A stretch of 64,000 nt of DNA, from assembly GCA_017521025.1 (NCBI GenBank), contig JAFXEB010000033.1:62001-126000 (forward strand), in the 5' to 3' direction. The position numbers were made by a program, and so were the translations under genes. The DNA comes from Clostridia bacterium (GTDB lineage Bacteria > Bacillota > Clostridia > Oscillospirales > CAG-382). The notes below the pieces were generated by a model. The model was not told the DNA's origin. It did not search any database and saw only the letters and a program-made list of their open reading frames with translations. Positions 1-7,926 of the stretch are shown here, piece after piece; position 1 is the first letter of the stretch; every line of letters starts with the position of its first letter.

Positions 1-2857
1 TAGTGTTAAAGCTGTTGACATACGAATCGTAGCCGGCAGCAGCGGTGTTGGCAGGGTCTTTGACCGCATACATCTTCTTAACGGTCACAAAGGGACTGTT
101 GCAAACGAAATACCTCAGGGCGTTGATATGGTCGGAATGGAAATGGGTTATAAAGCTGATAAACTGCACCTGACATTTCTCAGAAAGCAGATGACGGTGG
201 TACTCAGCCTCGCTGAGAGCACCGCTTGCAAGACCGTCAGCAAGGAACTCCTCCCTCAGCTCAAGCAAATACTCGAGGGACTTGGAGTTTTTGTTGCCGC
301 CGTCTATCATCATAACGGTGCCGTTGTAGTCGAGAACAGAGCCGTCGTTTTTGGAAATAGAGTTTGATATCTGATGCAGCTCATTGGTGCGTATCCTCAG
401 CTTACCGTCCTGCTCTGCATAGGTGTTGGCAACGACCTTTTCGGCAAGGTCCTCCATAACGGTGACGGTACAGTGCAAGGTCTTGGCACCCCAGTCGCCC
501 GTATAGGTGACGGTTATCGTGGCAGTACCGGCGGAAACGCCCGTTACCTTTCCGCTTGCCACGGTAGCAACGGAGGGGTCGGAGGATATGAAGGTAAGAC
601 TATCCTCTCTGCTTGCAGAGGAGAGGGTGTATTCCATGTTGTCGCTGCCGCCCACAAGGAGGTACAGCTTATCCTCGCAGGTAAAGGCGGCGGTCTCGTT
701 TATTGCGGCGACGTTCTCTGCTCCCTCAGCAGAATAGAAAGAGGTCTCGGATGTGCCGCCGTATACGTAGAAGGTCTGCCCGTCCGCCGAGAAGGTGGCA
801 TAAGGACGGAGTGTATACATATCGTCATATTCATCTGCGGAGATATCGGAAATGGATACGGTGCAAACGCCGCCGCTTTCAGTACCGGTATAGCTTGCCG
901 CACCTGCAGTATCTACACTGAGCTCGGCGTTGCCCAAGGTCTCGCTCTTTACAGCCAAAACGCCGTAGCTTACACTCTTACCCGAAAGGGTGCTGTAATA
1001 GCTGCCTGCGGTGTTTATCTTCACAGAAACCTTCAGTGCGGGGCCCTCTGCGGCGACGACACCTGCGGTGCCGAGTAGCTCTGCCCTGCCCCCGTGATTC
1101 TGAAGCATAGAGTCTATTTTCACAAGCGTGGGAAAAGGATAGCCCGCACGGAAATTTATGGGGTTTGCTGCGTCGGCAGAATTGAGAGCCGCAAGCACCT
1201 CGGACGTTGCAAGAGAGCTTACAGCGGTACCGCCGTCAAAATTGCTGTTTACGCCGCTCAAACCGAAGCAGGTGGAGGCGTACTGAGTCAGAACGTACAG
1301 TCCTGTACCTGCGCTGTTCTTAAGAGTGGAGGAGCTGTAGGCAATAGCTCTGCCCGAGGATACGGTGCCCACGTTGAAGCAGCGCTTTACCTTTACGTAC
1401 TTATTGTCGGTAAGGTCGCCCTCGAAGAACGCCTCGCCCACTATACCTGCAACGCTTACACTGCCGTTTGTGGAGGTAACGGAGCCGGTATTGTAGCAGT
1501 TATACAGCTCTGTATCACGTTTGTCGGCGGCACCGCCCGATTTACCCGAAATACCGCCAACATAAGCGGCGCCCTTTACGGCACCCACGTTGGCGCAGGA
1601 GTTTATATTCACGCTTTTTGCAACGCCGACTATACCGCCCGTATAGTCAGCACCTGTGACCTTGCCGGTGTTGTAGCAATTGTATATCTTGCCGTTGGCG
1701 AGGGAATCAGCAGAGTTGTTGCCGCCGGAGATACCGCCTGTATACTGACCCGTAGCTGAAATGTCGCCGTTATTCACGCAGGAGTATATCTCGGTAGCTC
1801 TGCCCGTACCAACGATGCCGCCCGTATAATAGGAGTTGCCACCCTTTACAGTGCCGTTGTTTACGCAGTTTTCAATGACGTTATGTCCGTAGCCATCCAC
1901 GGTAAATGTGCCGCCGAAGATGCCGCCTGCGGCCTTACTGCTTGCTGTAATTTTACCGTTGTTAACGCATTTTTCTGCCTGCATACGGGATGCGCCTGCA
2001 GAGATATAGCCTATCATACCGCCTGCCCATCTGACAGCGGTTACGTCAGAATTGTTGGTACAGCCGTAGAAGGCGGCGCTGGGTACGTTGACCTCTGCCA
2101 TAGGGTCGATAGTACCCTCCATAGAGCTGCTGTTCTTTGCGTTGCCGCCGATAAAGCCGCCAACGCCGCTTGTACCGACAACTCTCAGCTCGCTTACGCA
2201 ATTTACTATGTCTACGCCGACCTTAGCCTGACCGAGAAAGCCGCCTACAAGGCTTGTGCCCTCAACGTAGCCCTTGGCAAGGGTAAGGTTTTTTATGGTG
2301 GCATATCTTGCACAGCCGATAAAGCCCACACAGCTCTTGTCGGTATGGACGATATACATGCCGTAAATAGTGTAGCCTGCGCCGTCAAAGTCACCCTCGA
2401 AACGGGCGGTGGACTCATCATTGTAGCCGGGAGGCGCCCAGGTGTGGGCAGAGTCGCCGCCGTTGGTGGGCTTGACGGTGCTTGACCAGCTTTTCCATTC
2501 ATCGCCGTTGGGGTCATTGTAATATATATCGCAGGTAAGCTTATAGTAGGAGTTTTGAGCCGCCTTTGTCTTGGCGGTAGTGGTGGGATCGTTACCCGCA
2601 TAGTAGGTAATGGTTGCGTCCGCCGTAGCCACCTGCTTGCGGAAATATGCAAGGTCGCTGGGGGTAGATATCTTGAAGGGATTGGTCTCTGTACCCGCAC
2701 CCTTGAGCCAAGTGGAATAACCGCTCCAGGTATAATAGCCGCTATCTGATGTGACCTCCGCCCCCTTTACCGTGGGCAAAAAAACGAAAGCGCCAAGCAA
2801 AACAGCAAAGACAAGAATCGCAGACAGCGCTTTTTTTACGGTTAAATAAATACTCAT
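1..2857 (-). CDS. Secreted GLUG-repeat / Ig-like / metallo-beta-lactamase-fold protein (C-terminus outside window)
   Basis: The frame is open from ATG 2857 to the left edge (952 residues visible) and GGAGG sits at 2864-2868. The N-terminus is a signal peptide with a hydrophobic core around residues 13-31. Residues about 125-560 carry repeated Gly-rich units of the GLUG type (FEGDFDGAGYTIYGMYI, then VGFIGCARYATIKNLTL, then many YTGGIVG/CVNNG units). Residues about 745-800 resemble a bacterial Ig-like BIG2 domain (SDPSVATVASGKVTGVSAG). The C-terminal part begins a metallo-beta-lactamase fold, with MMIDGGN near 850 and the metal motif HFHSDH at 905-910. GLUG and BIG2 modules are typical of Firmicutes surface proteins, and HxHxDH marks Zn-dependent hydrolases. 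The substrate is unknown. The gene is transcribed leftward as the first gene after the promoter region near 2.9 kb. The missing C-terminus may hold the remaining metal ligands or an anchor. Confidence 0.85.
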   Translation of the reverse strand, partial: MSIYLTVKKALSAILVFAVLLGAFVFLPTVKGAEVTSDSGYYTWSGYSTWLKGAGTETNPFKISTPSDLAYFRKQVATADATITYYAGNDPTTTAKTKAAQNSYYKLTCDIYYNDPNGDEWKSWSSTVKPTNGGDSAHTWAPPGYNDESTARFEGDFDGAGYTIYGMYIVHTDKSCVGFIGCARYATIKNLTLAKGYVEGTSLVGGFLGQAKVGVDIVNCVSELRVVGTSGVGGFIGGNAKNSSSMEGTIDPMAEVNVPSAAFYGCTNNSDVTAVRWAGGMIGYISAGASRMQAEKCVNNGKITASSKAAGGIFGGTFTVDGYGHNVIENCVNNGTVKGGNSYYTGGIVGTGRATEIYSCVNNGDISATGQYTGGISGGNNSADSLANGKIYNCYNTGKVTGADYTGGIVGVAKSVNINSCANVGAVKGAAYVGGISGKSGGAADKRDTELYNCYNTGSVTSTNGSVSVAGIVGEAFFEGDLTDNKYVKVKRCFNVGTVSSGRAIAYSSSTLKNSAGTGLYVLTQYASTCFGLSGVNSNFDGGTAVSSLATSEVLAALNSADAANPINFRAGYPFPTLVKIDSMLQNHGGRAELLGTAGVVAAEGPALKVSVKINTAGSYYSTLSGKSVSYGVLAVKSETLGNAELSVDTAGAASYTGTESGGVCTVSISDISADEYDDMYTLRPYATFSADGQTFYVYGGTSETSFYSAEGAENVAAINETAAFTCEDKLYLLVGGSDNMEYTLSSASREDSLTFISSDPSVATVASGKVTGVSAGTATITVTYTGDWGAKTLHCTVTVMEDLAEKVVANTYAEQDGKLRIRTNELHQISNSISKNDGSVLDYNGTVMMIDGGNKNSKSLEYLLELREEFLADGLASGALSEAEYHRHLLSEKCQVQFISFITHFHSDHINALRYFVCNSPFVTVKKMYAVKDPANTAAAGYDSYVNSFNT

Positions 2858-2980
2858 ACACGACCTCCGTATGCTTTGTAATATAATAATTATACTATTT
2901 TTATCGCTCTGACGCAAGAAAAAAGCCTCTGTTCACCCTGACGAAAAATCGGCCGAAAATCTGTGCAAATAATACAAAAA

Positions 2981-3005
2981 CGGAGTGCAGTCTGCCTACA
3001 CTCCG
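2981..3005 (-). terminator. Intrinsic terminator of the zinc-ribbon membrane protein gene
   Basis: CGGAGTG (2981-2987) pairs with CACTCCG (2999-3005). Read on the minus strand, the stem is followed by TTTTTG. It lies directly downstream of the gene ending at 3033. Confidence 0.7.
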
Positions 3006-3032
3006 CATTGCTACTGTATTATATTGATAAAA

Positions 3033-3722
3033 TTACTGCTGAGGCTGCTGAGGAGCAGAGGTTGCTGACACAGCACCCTTTGCCATTGCAACGAGCTTGG
3101 AAAGAAGGTTGGGAACAAGGTTAAGTGCGCCGCCGATAGCGCCGAAGATAAGGGTGAGCCACCAGCCTGCGCCGAAGCCTACGCCCTTGGTAGAGATAAT
3201 ACCTATAAGGCCAACCAAGAGGCTGAGAGCGAGAAGACCGTAAAAAGCAAGGTTAAGAAGCTTAATAAGGTCAAAGCTTGCGGTGGGGAAAAGCTTTTTA
3301 AGGTCGATAAACTCAAATGCGATACGGGCAAGGAATACAAAAATGTTGATGATAAGGAAAACCTTTGCTACGGCAAGAATAACGCTGATGTCGCTAAGGT
3401 CGGTTGTAAAGAAGCCGCCGACAGAATAACCGCCGTAAGGGCCGAAGCTGCCCACATTAACACCGTAAACGGAAGCGCTGTACCAGCTTATGAAGTGAAG
3501 CAGGAACACGAGCGCCGTGGAGGCAAGAGTAACTATCTTGTCAATGGTGAACTTGGGGACGTTGAAATACAGGGTAGGTGCCTGCTTGGGAGCCTGAGAT
3601 GCCTGAGGCTGTACGGGAGGCTGAGAAGCCTGAGTCTGTGCAGGCTGTTCATTTACTTTAGCGCTCTCACAATCGCAAACGCCGTTTTCAGGAAGCTGCT
3701 TTCCGCATTTTGTGCAAAACAT
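3033..3722 (-). CDS. Zinc-ribbon membrane protein of unknown function
   Basis: The 229-residue product starts MFCTKCGKQL, and CxxC (3-6) plus a second CDC near 16-18 form a short N-terminal zinc ribbon. A Gln/Pro/Ala-rich linker (about 25-50) follows, then four hydrophobic segments (roughly 62-80, 110-133, 155-175, 182-205) and a short Gln-rich tail. This zinc_ribbon_2 plus multi-TM layout is common in Clostridia and has no established function. The gene is monocistronic, with its own promoter at 3761-3789 and a terminator downstream. No enzymatic motif is visible. Confidence 0.8.
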   Translation of the reverse strand: MFCTKCGKQLPENGVCDCESAKVNEQPAQTQASQPPVQPQASQAPKQAPTLYFNVPKFTIDKIVTLASTALVFLLHFISWYSASVYGVNVGSFGPYGGYSVGGFFTTDLSDISVILAVAKVFLIINIFVFLARIAFEFIDLKKLFPTASFDLIKLLNLAFYGLLALSLLVGLIGIISTKGVGFGAGWWLTLIFGAIGGALNLVPNLLSKLVAMAKGAVSATSAPQQPQQ

Positions 3723-3760
3723 TATAATCTCTCCTTTTAAGTACTTAATATTTCCTTTTT

Positions 3761-3789
3761 ATTGTAACACATATCTGCCCTGTTTGCAA
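3761..3789 (-). promoter_or_regulatory. Sigma-A promoter of the zinc-ribbon membrane protein
   Basis: On the minus strand TTGCAA (3789-3784) and TACAAT (3766-3761) are separated by 17 bases, about 40 bases upstream of the ATG at 3722. Confidence 0.6.
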
Positions 3790-3866
3790 TAGCAAATCAC
3801 ATAAAAAAGGCAAAAAAATACTTAATCCGCTTACTTAAATACCCGTGCGGCAAAGGCAAATCACCC

Positions 3867-3895
3867 TTGACTTTTACCTGCACGCATATTATAAT
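3867..3895 (+). promoter_or_regulatory. Sigma-A promoter of the amidase gene
   Basis: TTGACT (3867-3872), a 17-base spacer and TATAAT (3890-3895). The predicted transcript starts near 3902. This rules out upstream in-frame starts for the amidase and supports ATG 3959. Confidence 0.75.
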
Positions 3896-3958
3896 GTAAT
3901 TAACAGATGGTGCGGTGACCGCCGTGCTGAAAAATTTTACGAAAAGGAGACAAGTCGA

Positions 3959-6385
3959 ATGAAAAAGCGTCTTGCATGTCTGGTGCTCGCATTGGTTATG
4001 ATGGTTTCTACCCTATGCGTTGCCACCACCTCTTCCGCTATCTCTGATGCGGATTTCGTTGCTCCGGAAATTCTGGTGCCCGAAAATCTTATCGTTCCCG
4101 ATAACGATCTTCTCACCAACAGTGAATCCTTCACTCTTTCCGAAGGCTCCCGCTATGAAATTGATGTTAAAACCAATTTCATTGAAGAGGGTCGTTTCAA
4201 CAGACCCGGTACTATCAATTATCAGAAGTACATAGTTATCCACAACACAGGCAGTTACCCCATTTCCTCCACTGCTTTGGGTAACCACAATTACTGCCTT
4301 ACCACTACCGCTGACGTTTCATGGCACTACACCTGCGGTAACGACGGTATCTATCAGCAGATACCCGCTAACGAAAAGGGTTGGCACGCAGGCGGTAACT
4401 ACTGGAATGATGCAACGCTCAAGGACAAAGTTACCGACGGCTCCAACAGCACCAGCGTTGGTATTGAGACCTGCGTTAACGGTTTCCCTGCTGACAGCAC
4501 CGCCAGCGGCGAGCATTGGAACTCTGATGAGATGTACGAGTGGTACGAGACCCATTATGACTACACCGCTACCTATCTTGCACAGCTCGTTGCTTTCCTT
4601 TGCGTTAAGCTCAACTTCAACCCCTATACTCAGATAATCACCCATTATCAGACCGCTGCTAAGAACTGCCCCATGCAGATGAGATACATTTTCGGTACCA
4701 ACGCACAGTTCACCATCAACGGTACCTATTTCAAGGTTTTCCTTGACAGAATGTATGACTACTATGAGTCCTTCGGCGGCAGCTACACCTCTGCTGATAC
4801 TCTTAAGAACGTATATTACAACCCCAACTACAAGACCTATGATGCAGGTCTTTACAAGGCACCCGGCACCGCTTCCAACGTTCTTCTCGGCGACGTTACC
4901 GGTGATAGCAAGGTTAGCAGCCTCGACGCTGCATTCATACTCAGATATGATGCAGACCTTGTTGAAGAGCTTGATACAGCCGCTGCAGACGTAGACGGCA
5001 ACGGCAAAGTAAACAGCCTTGACGCTGCTTTTGTTTTGAGATATGACGCTGACCTTGTCGACAAATTCCCCGCAGAGAATGCAACAAGCAGAGCAGTCAG
5101 CGGTGTAACCGTTTACCGTGCAGGTAACACCTCCACCGAGGTAGTCGGCGCTCTTAAGGCAGGCGAGGTAGTTGACGTTACCGTTACCGGTTGGAACTGG
5201 GGTAAGGTTACTCTGGCTGACGGCACCACCGGTTGGGTAGACCTTGACGAGCTTGAATTTGTTACCGACAAGTACGATTACGGCACCTACAGGACCGCAG
5301 AGGGCGAGATAGTTAACGTTACCGCCATCGACGGCACCACCGCTACCTATGAGGGCGGCACTGCTGATATCAACACTCTCACCAGAGTATACAAGGTTGA
5401 GGTTAAGGGCGACACCGAGTTTGGCGCAGAGGCAAAGTATCTTGCCTCCGGCGAGACCTTCTCTGTTACCTCCGTTGCTCCCGTTGCTCCCATGCTCTTT
5501 GACATTTGGGAAGTAACCAGCGGCGTTGCTGCTATCGAGGATAAGGAAGCACAGCAGACCACCGTTACCGTGCTTAACTCCGATATAGTTCTCACCTCCT
5601 CTCAGCGTGATAAGTATGACCTCCTTGTTGAGTACGGCACCGGCGCAGGCAGATACAACGTAGGCGACGAGGTTACCGTTACCGCAAGAGCAAGAGTTGG
5701 CTACACCTTCCAGAATTGGGAAGTTGTAAGCGGCGCAGGTGAATTTGTAGACGCTACCGCCTTTACCGCTACCTTCATTATGGGCAATGCTGACACCAAG
5801 ATCCAGGCAGTATACAAGATCTCTCAGAACATAGACCTTGAAGGTCTTCAGAACTACGCTCTCGACGGTAGCTACACCTTCTCCTGGAAGGAGCTTACCG
5901 GCGAAGATATCGCATGGAGAGGCAACCTTAAGGACCTTGACTGCACCAAGCTTAATGACGGCGTTATCGCTACCTCCTCCTTCTCCGAGAGCAAGACCGA
6001 CCTTTATCTGGGCGTTCAGGGCACAGCAGGCATGGCTGAGATAGTATTCACCCTTGACGGTACAAAGGAAATCTCCAAGGTTGTTCTCCGTGACATAGCT
6101 GACAACGGCGGCTCCTTCGGCGACATCGACAGCACCTCTATCGCCATATCCGTTTCCAATGACGGCGTTGAGTACACCGCTGTTGAGGGTCTTTCGGACA
6201 CCCTTTACTTCTCCTACAAGATAGGCGAGGACGGTACCGTAACTCAGATCACCGACCACTACACCCACTCCGTAGACTTTGCTGTTTCTTCCGCTAATTA
6301 CGTGAAGATCAGATTTAAGTCCGGCAAGTATCTCACTACTCTTTCCGAGGTGGAGATTTACGGCGCAGAGGGTCAGGCAGATTAG
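3959..6385 (+). CDS. Secreted N-acetylmuramoyl-L-alanine amidase with dockerin, SH3-like and F5/8-type C domains
   Basis: The 808-residue product starts at ATG 3959, preceded by AAGGAG; the signal peptide occupies about residues 1-28. Residues about 85-260 form an Amidase_2 (T7-lysozyme-like) zinc amidase that should cut the MurNAc-L-Ala bond. The zinc ligands fit H95 (VIHNTG), H229 and C237, with the same His-x7-Cys spacing as T7 lysozyme. Residues about 309-375 are a two-repeat dockerin (GDVTGDSKVSSLDAAFILR and DVDGNGKVNSLDAAFVLR). Residues about 382-437 resemble a bacterial SH3 domain (GWVDLDEL). Ig-like or repeat regions follow, and about 632-805 resemble an F5/8-type C/CBM32-like domain. 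An amidase carrying a dockerin suggests that a peptidoglycan hydrolase is docked on a cohesin-bearing protein; this is inferred. Confidence 0.9.
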   Translation: MKKRLACLVLALVMMVSTLCVATTSSAISDADFVAPEILVPENLIVPDNDLLTNSESFTLSEGSRYEIDVKTNFIEEGRFNRPGTINYQKYIVIHNTGSYPISSTALGNHNYCLTTTADVSWHYTCGNDGIYQQIPANEKGWHAGGNYWNDATLKDKVTDGSNSTSVGIETCVNGFPADSTASGEHWNSDEMYEWYETHYDYTATYLAQLVAFLCVKLNFNPYTQIITHYQTAAKNCPMQMRYIFGTNAQFTINGTYFKVFLDRMYDYYESFGGSYTSADTLKNVYYNPNYKTYDAGLYKAPGTASNVLLGDVTGDSKVSSLDAAFILRYDADLVEELDTAAADVDGNGKVNSLDAAFVLRYDADLVDKFPAENATSRAVSGVTVYRAGNTSTEVVGALKAGEVVDVTVTGWNWGKVTLADGTTGWVDLDELEFVTDKYDYGTYRTAEGEIVNVTAIDGTTATYEGGTADINTLTRVYKVEVKGDTEFGAEAKYLASGETFSVTSVAPVAPMLFDIWEVTSGVAAIEDKEAQQTTVTVLNSDIVLTSSQRDKYDLLVEYGTGAGRYNVGDEVTVTARARVGYTFQNWEVVSGAGEFVDATAFTATFIMGNADTKIQAVYKISQNIDLEGLQNYALDGSYTFSWKELTGEDIAWRGNLKDLDCTKLNDGVIATSSFSESKTDLYLGVQGTAGMAEIVFTLDGTKEISKVVLRDIADNGGSFGDIDSTSIAISVSNDGVEYTAVEGLSDTLYFSYKIGEDGTVTQITDHYTHSVDFAVSSANYVKIRFKSGKYLTTLSEVEIYGAEGQAD

Positions 6386-6410
6386 CATCCCTTACAAAAC
6401 CGCCAAGTTA

Positions 6411-6525
6411 AGTATTCACCATAGTGAATATCAAAGTGGCAGGCTTTTGAGGATATATTTTTACTAAGTAATATTTAAGCGCAGAGGTTGTCATGGGCCG
6501 AAAGGCTTGTGACGGCCTCTTTGCA
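6411..6525. other. Structured intergenic region (two hairpins, function unknown)
   Basis: In the gap between the amidase and mnmM, TATTCAC/GTGAATA form a small hairpin (about 6412-6429). A long imperfect hairpin covers about 6481-6525, with paired blocks AGAGG/CCTCT, GTCA/TGAC and GCC/GGC closed by a GAAA loop. No U-run follows the long hairpin, so it is not an ordinary terminator. No known RNA family was recognised. Confidence 0.4.
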
Positions 6526-6567
6526 CACAACGCAGACCATACCGATTTTCAGAATTGAGGGGATACG

Positions 6568-7143
6568 ATGCTTAGCTTACGAAACACACAGAAGAGCTTC
6601 CTTGCAGAGCACGTAAAGGAGGGCTGTACCGTTGCCGATTTTACTATGGGAAACGGACACGATACCCTTTGGCTTTCCAAGCGTGTGGGTGAGAGCGGAA
6701 AGGTATACGCCTTTGACATACAGGACCAAGCCCTTGAAAACACCAAGGCTTTGCTTGAAAAAGAGGGCTGCCCCGAAAACTACAGGCTTATCAAGGCGAG
6801 CCACCACCTGCTGCTTGACTATATAGACGAGCCTCTTGACGCAGGTGTTTTTAATCTTGGCTTTTTACCCGGTGGCGATAAGAGCCTTACTACGCTGCGC
6901 ACCACTACCCTGCCCGCCATTGAGCGTGCGCTTACCGTAATAAAGCCGGGCGGCTGTCTTATAGTTGCCGTTTATCCCGGGCACGAGGAGGGCAGACTTG
7001 AGGGAGAGCTGATCTGTGAGACCCTTGCGGCTTATGACCAGAGGATGCTGTCAGCGTACCGCTTTAACGTGCTTAATGCCGCAGACTGCCCGTATTTTAT
7101 TTATATTGAGCTGAACGAAAAGTATAAGGGAGGCGCTCTATGA
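6568..7143 (+). CDS. mnmM: SAM-dependent methyltransferase, MnmM/YtqB family
   Basis: The 191-residue product has the class I methyltransferase motif I as VADFTMGNGHDTLWLS (about 21-36), an acidic post-I strand ending AFDIQ (about 48-52), and the family segment FNLGFLPGGDK (about 93-103), followed by a proposed catalytic-core region with GGCLIVAVYPGHEEG. This layout and length match YtqB/MnmM, which methylates nm5U34 to mnm5U in some bacterial tRNAs; older annotations call it rRNA methylase. The start follows a GAGGGG site. Its stop overlaps the ATG of the next regulator gene (ATGA at 7140-7143), so the two are co-transcribed. Confidence 0.85.
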   Translation: MLSLRNTQKSFLAEHVKEGCTVADFTMGNGHDTLWLSKRVGESGKVYAFDIQDQALENTKALLEKEGCPENYRLIKASHHLLLDYIDEPLDAGVFNLGFLPGGDKSLTTLRTTTLPAIERALTVIKPGGCLIVAVYPGHEEGRLEGELICETLAAYDQRMLSAYRFNVLNAADCPYFIYIELNEKYKGGAL

Positions 7144-7787
7144 CCAAGGCTGAATGCAAGCTTTTTTACGGGATGGAAAAGCCACGGCTTGAGGCGTTTC
7201 TTGACGGGATCAGAGCCGTAAAGCAGAGCTACGGCGATGGTCAGGTGATACTGTCTCAGGGCGAGCCCACAGATAAGCTCGGCGTGGTGCTTAACGGCGA
7301 GATAGAGGGCGTTTACTACGGAACGGAGGGCGACACCACTTTGGTATCCACCTTTGGAGAAGGTATGGTGTTTGCGGATTTCCTTGCGGCAGACAGCAGC
7401 AAGACGAGCCCCGTTACCTTGAGCGCCGTTGGTGAATGCACGGTCCTGCACATACCGATAGAGGGGCTTTTTTCTCCACCCAAGGCGGTGGAGGCAGAGG
7501 CAAGGCGCATGCTTTGGAATCTGGTAGGCATATACTCTGCCCAGTATTTCGAACTGAAGGACAGGCTGTTCTGCCTTTCTGCGGGGACGCTTAGGGAGAA
7601 GATACTGCGTTTTTTGAGTCTGCAAAGGGAAAAGGCAGGCAGTGACAGCTTTGTGCTTGGCTGTACCCGTGAGCGGATGGCGGCGTATCTTAACGCAGAA
7701 AGAAGCGCTCTTTGTCGGGAGCTGTCGAGGATGAGGGCAGACGGGATCCTTGCCTGCTCAGATAAAAAGTTTTCACTAAAGGTATAA
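7140..7787 (+). CDS. Crp/Fnr-family transcriptional regulator
   Basis: The 215-residue protein has an N-terminal cyclic-nucleotide-binding-like beta-barrel (about 20-120; GQVILSQGEPTDKLGVVLNGEIEG) and a C-terminal winged helix (about 150-215; TRERMAAYLNAERSALCRELSRM). No Cys cluster of the FNR [4Fe-4S] type is visible, so the effector is unknown. It is translationally coupled to mnmM by a 4-base overlap. The decarboxylase genes just downstream have their own promoter and could be a target, but no palindromic site was identified there. Confidence 0.85.
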   Translation: MTKAECKLFYGMEKPRLEAFLDGIRAVKQSYGDGQVILSQGEPTDKLGVVLNGEIEGVYYGTEGDTTLVSTFGEGMVFADFLAADSSKTSPVTLSAVGECTVLHIPIEGLFSPPKAVEAEARRMLWNLVGIYSAQYFELKDRLFCLSAGTLREKILRFLSLQREKAGSDSFVLGCTRERMAAYLNAERSALCRELSRMRADGILACSDKKFSLKV

Positions 7788-7847
7788 ATGAGCTGTTTTA
7801 CACAAGGTACCAAGACTTTTATATATAATAAATATGTAAAAAACCCG

Positions 7848-7876
7848 TTGACACAGAGGAAAATAAAATATATAAT
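7848..7876 (+). promoter_or_regulatory. Consensus sigma-A promoter of the Na+-decarboxylase genes
   Basis: TTGACA (7848-7853), a 17-base spacer and TATAAT (7871-7876). A purine start is expected near 7883, about 44 bases before the proposed ATG at 7927. Confidence 0.85.
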
Positions 7877-7926
7877 ACCCTTTGATAAATATAGGAGGTT
7901 GGGCCGTAAATTGCCCTATATGTACT

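Noticed and set aside
374-2485. Several plus-strand open frames of 200-235 residues
   Set aside because: They are antisense to the GLUG/metallo-beta-lactamase gene, which reads through the whole stretch with recognisable repeats.
3845-3958. Upstream start for the amidase
   Set aside because: The promoter's -35 and -10 boxes lie inside this stretch. ATG 3959 has a ribosome site and begins a normal signal peptide.
4319-6388. 689-residue open frame on the minus strand
   Set aside because: It lies opposite the amidase-dockerin gene, which has clear domains, a promoter and a signal peptide. The antisense frame is open only because of codon bias and shows no domain.
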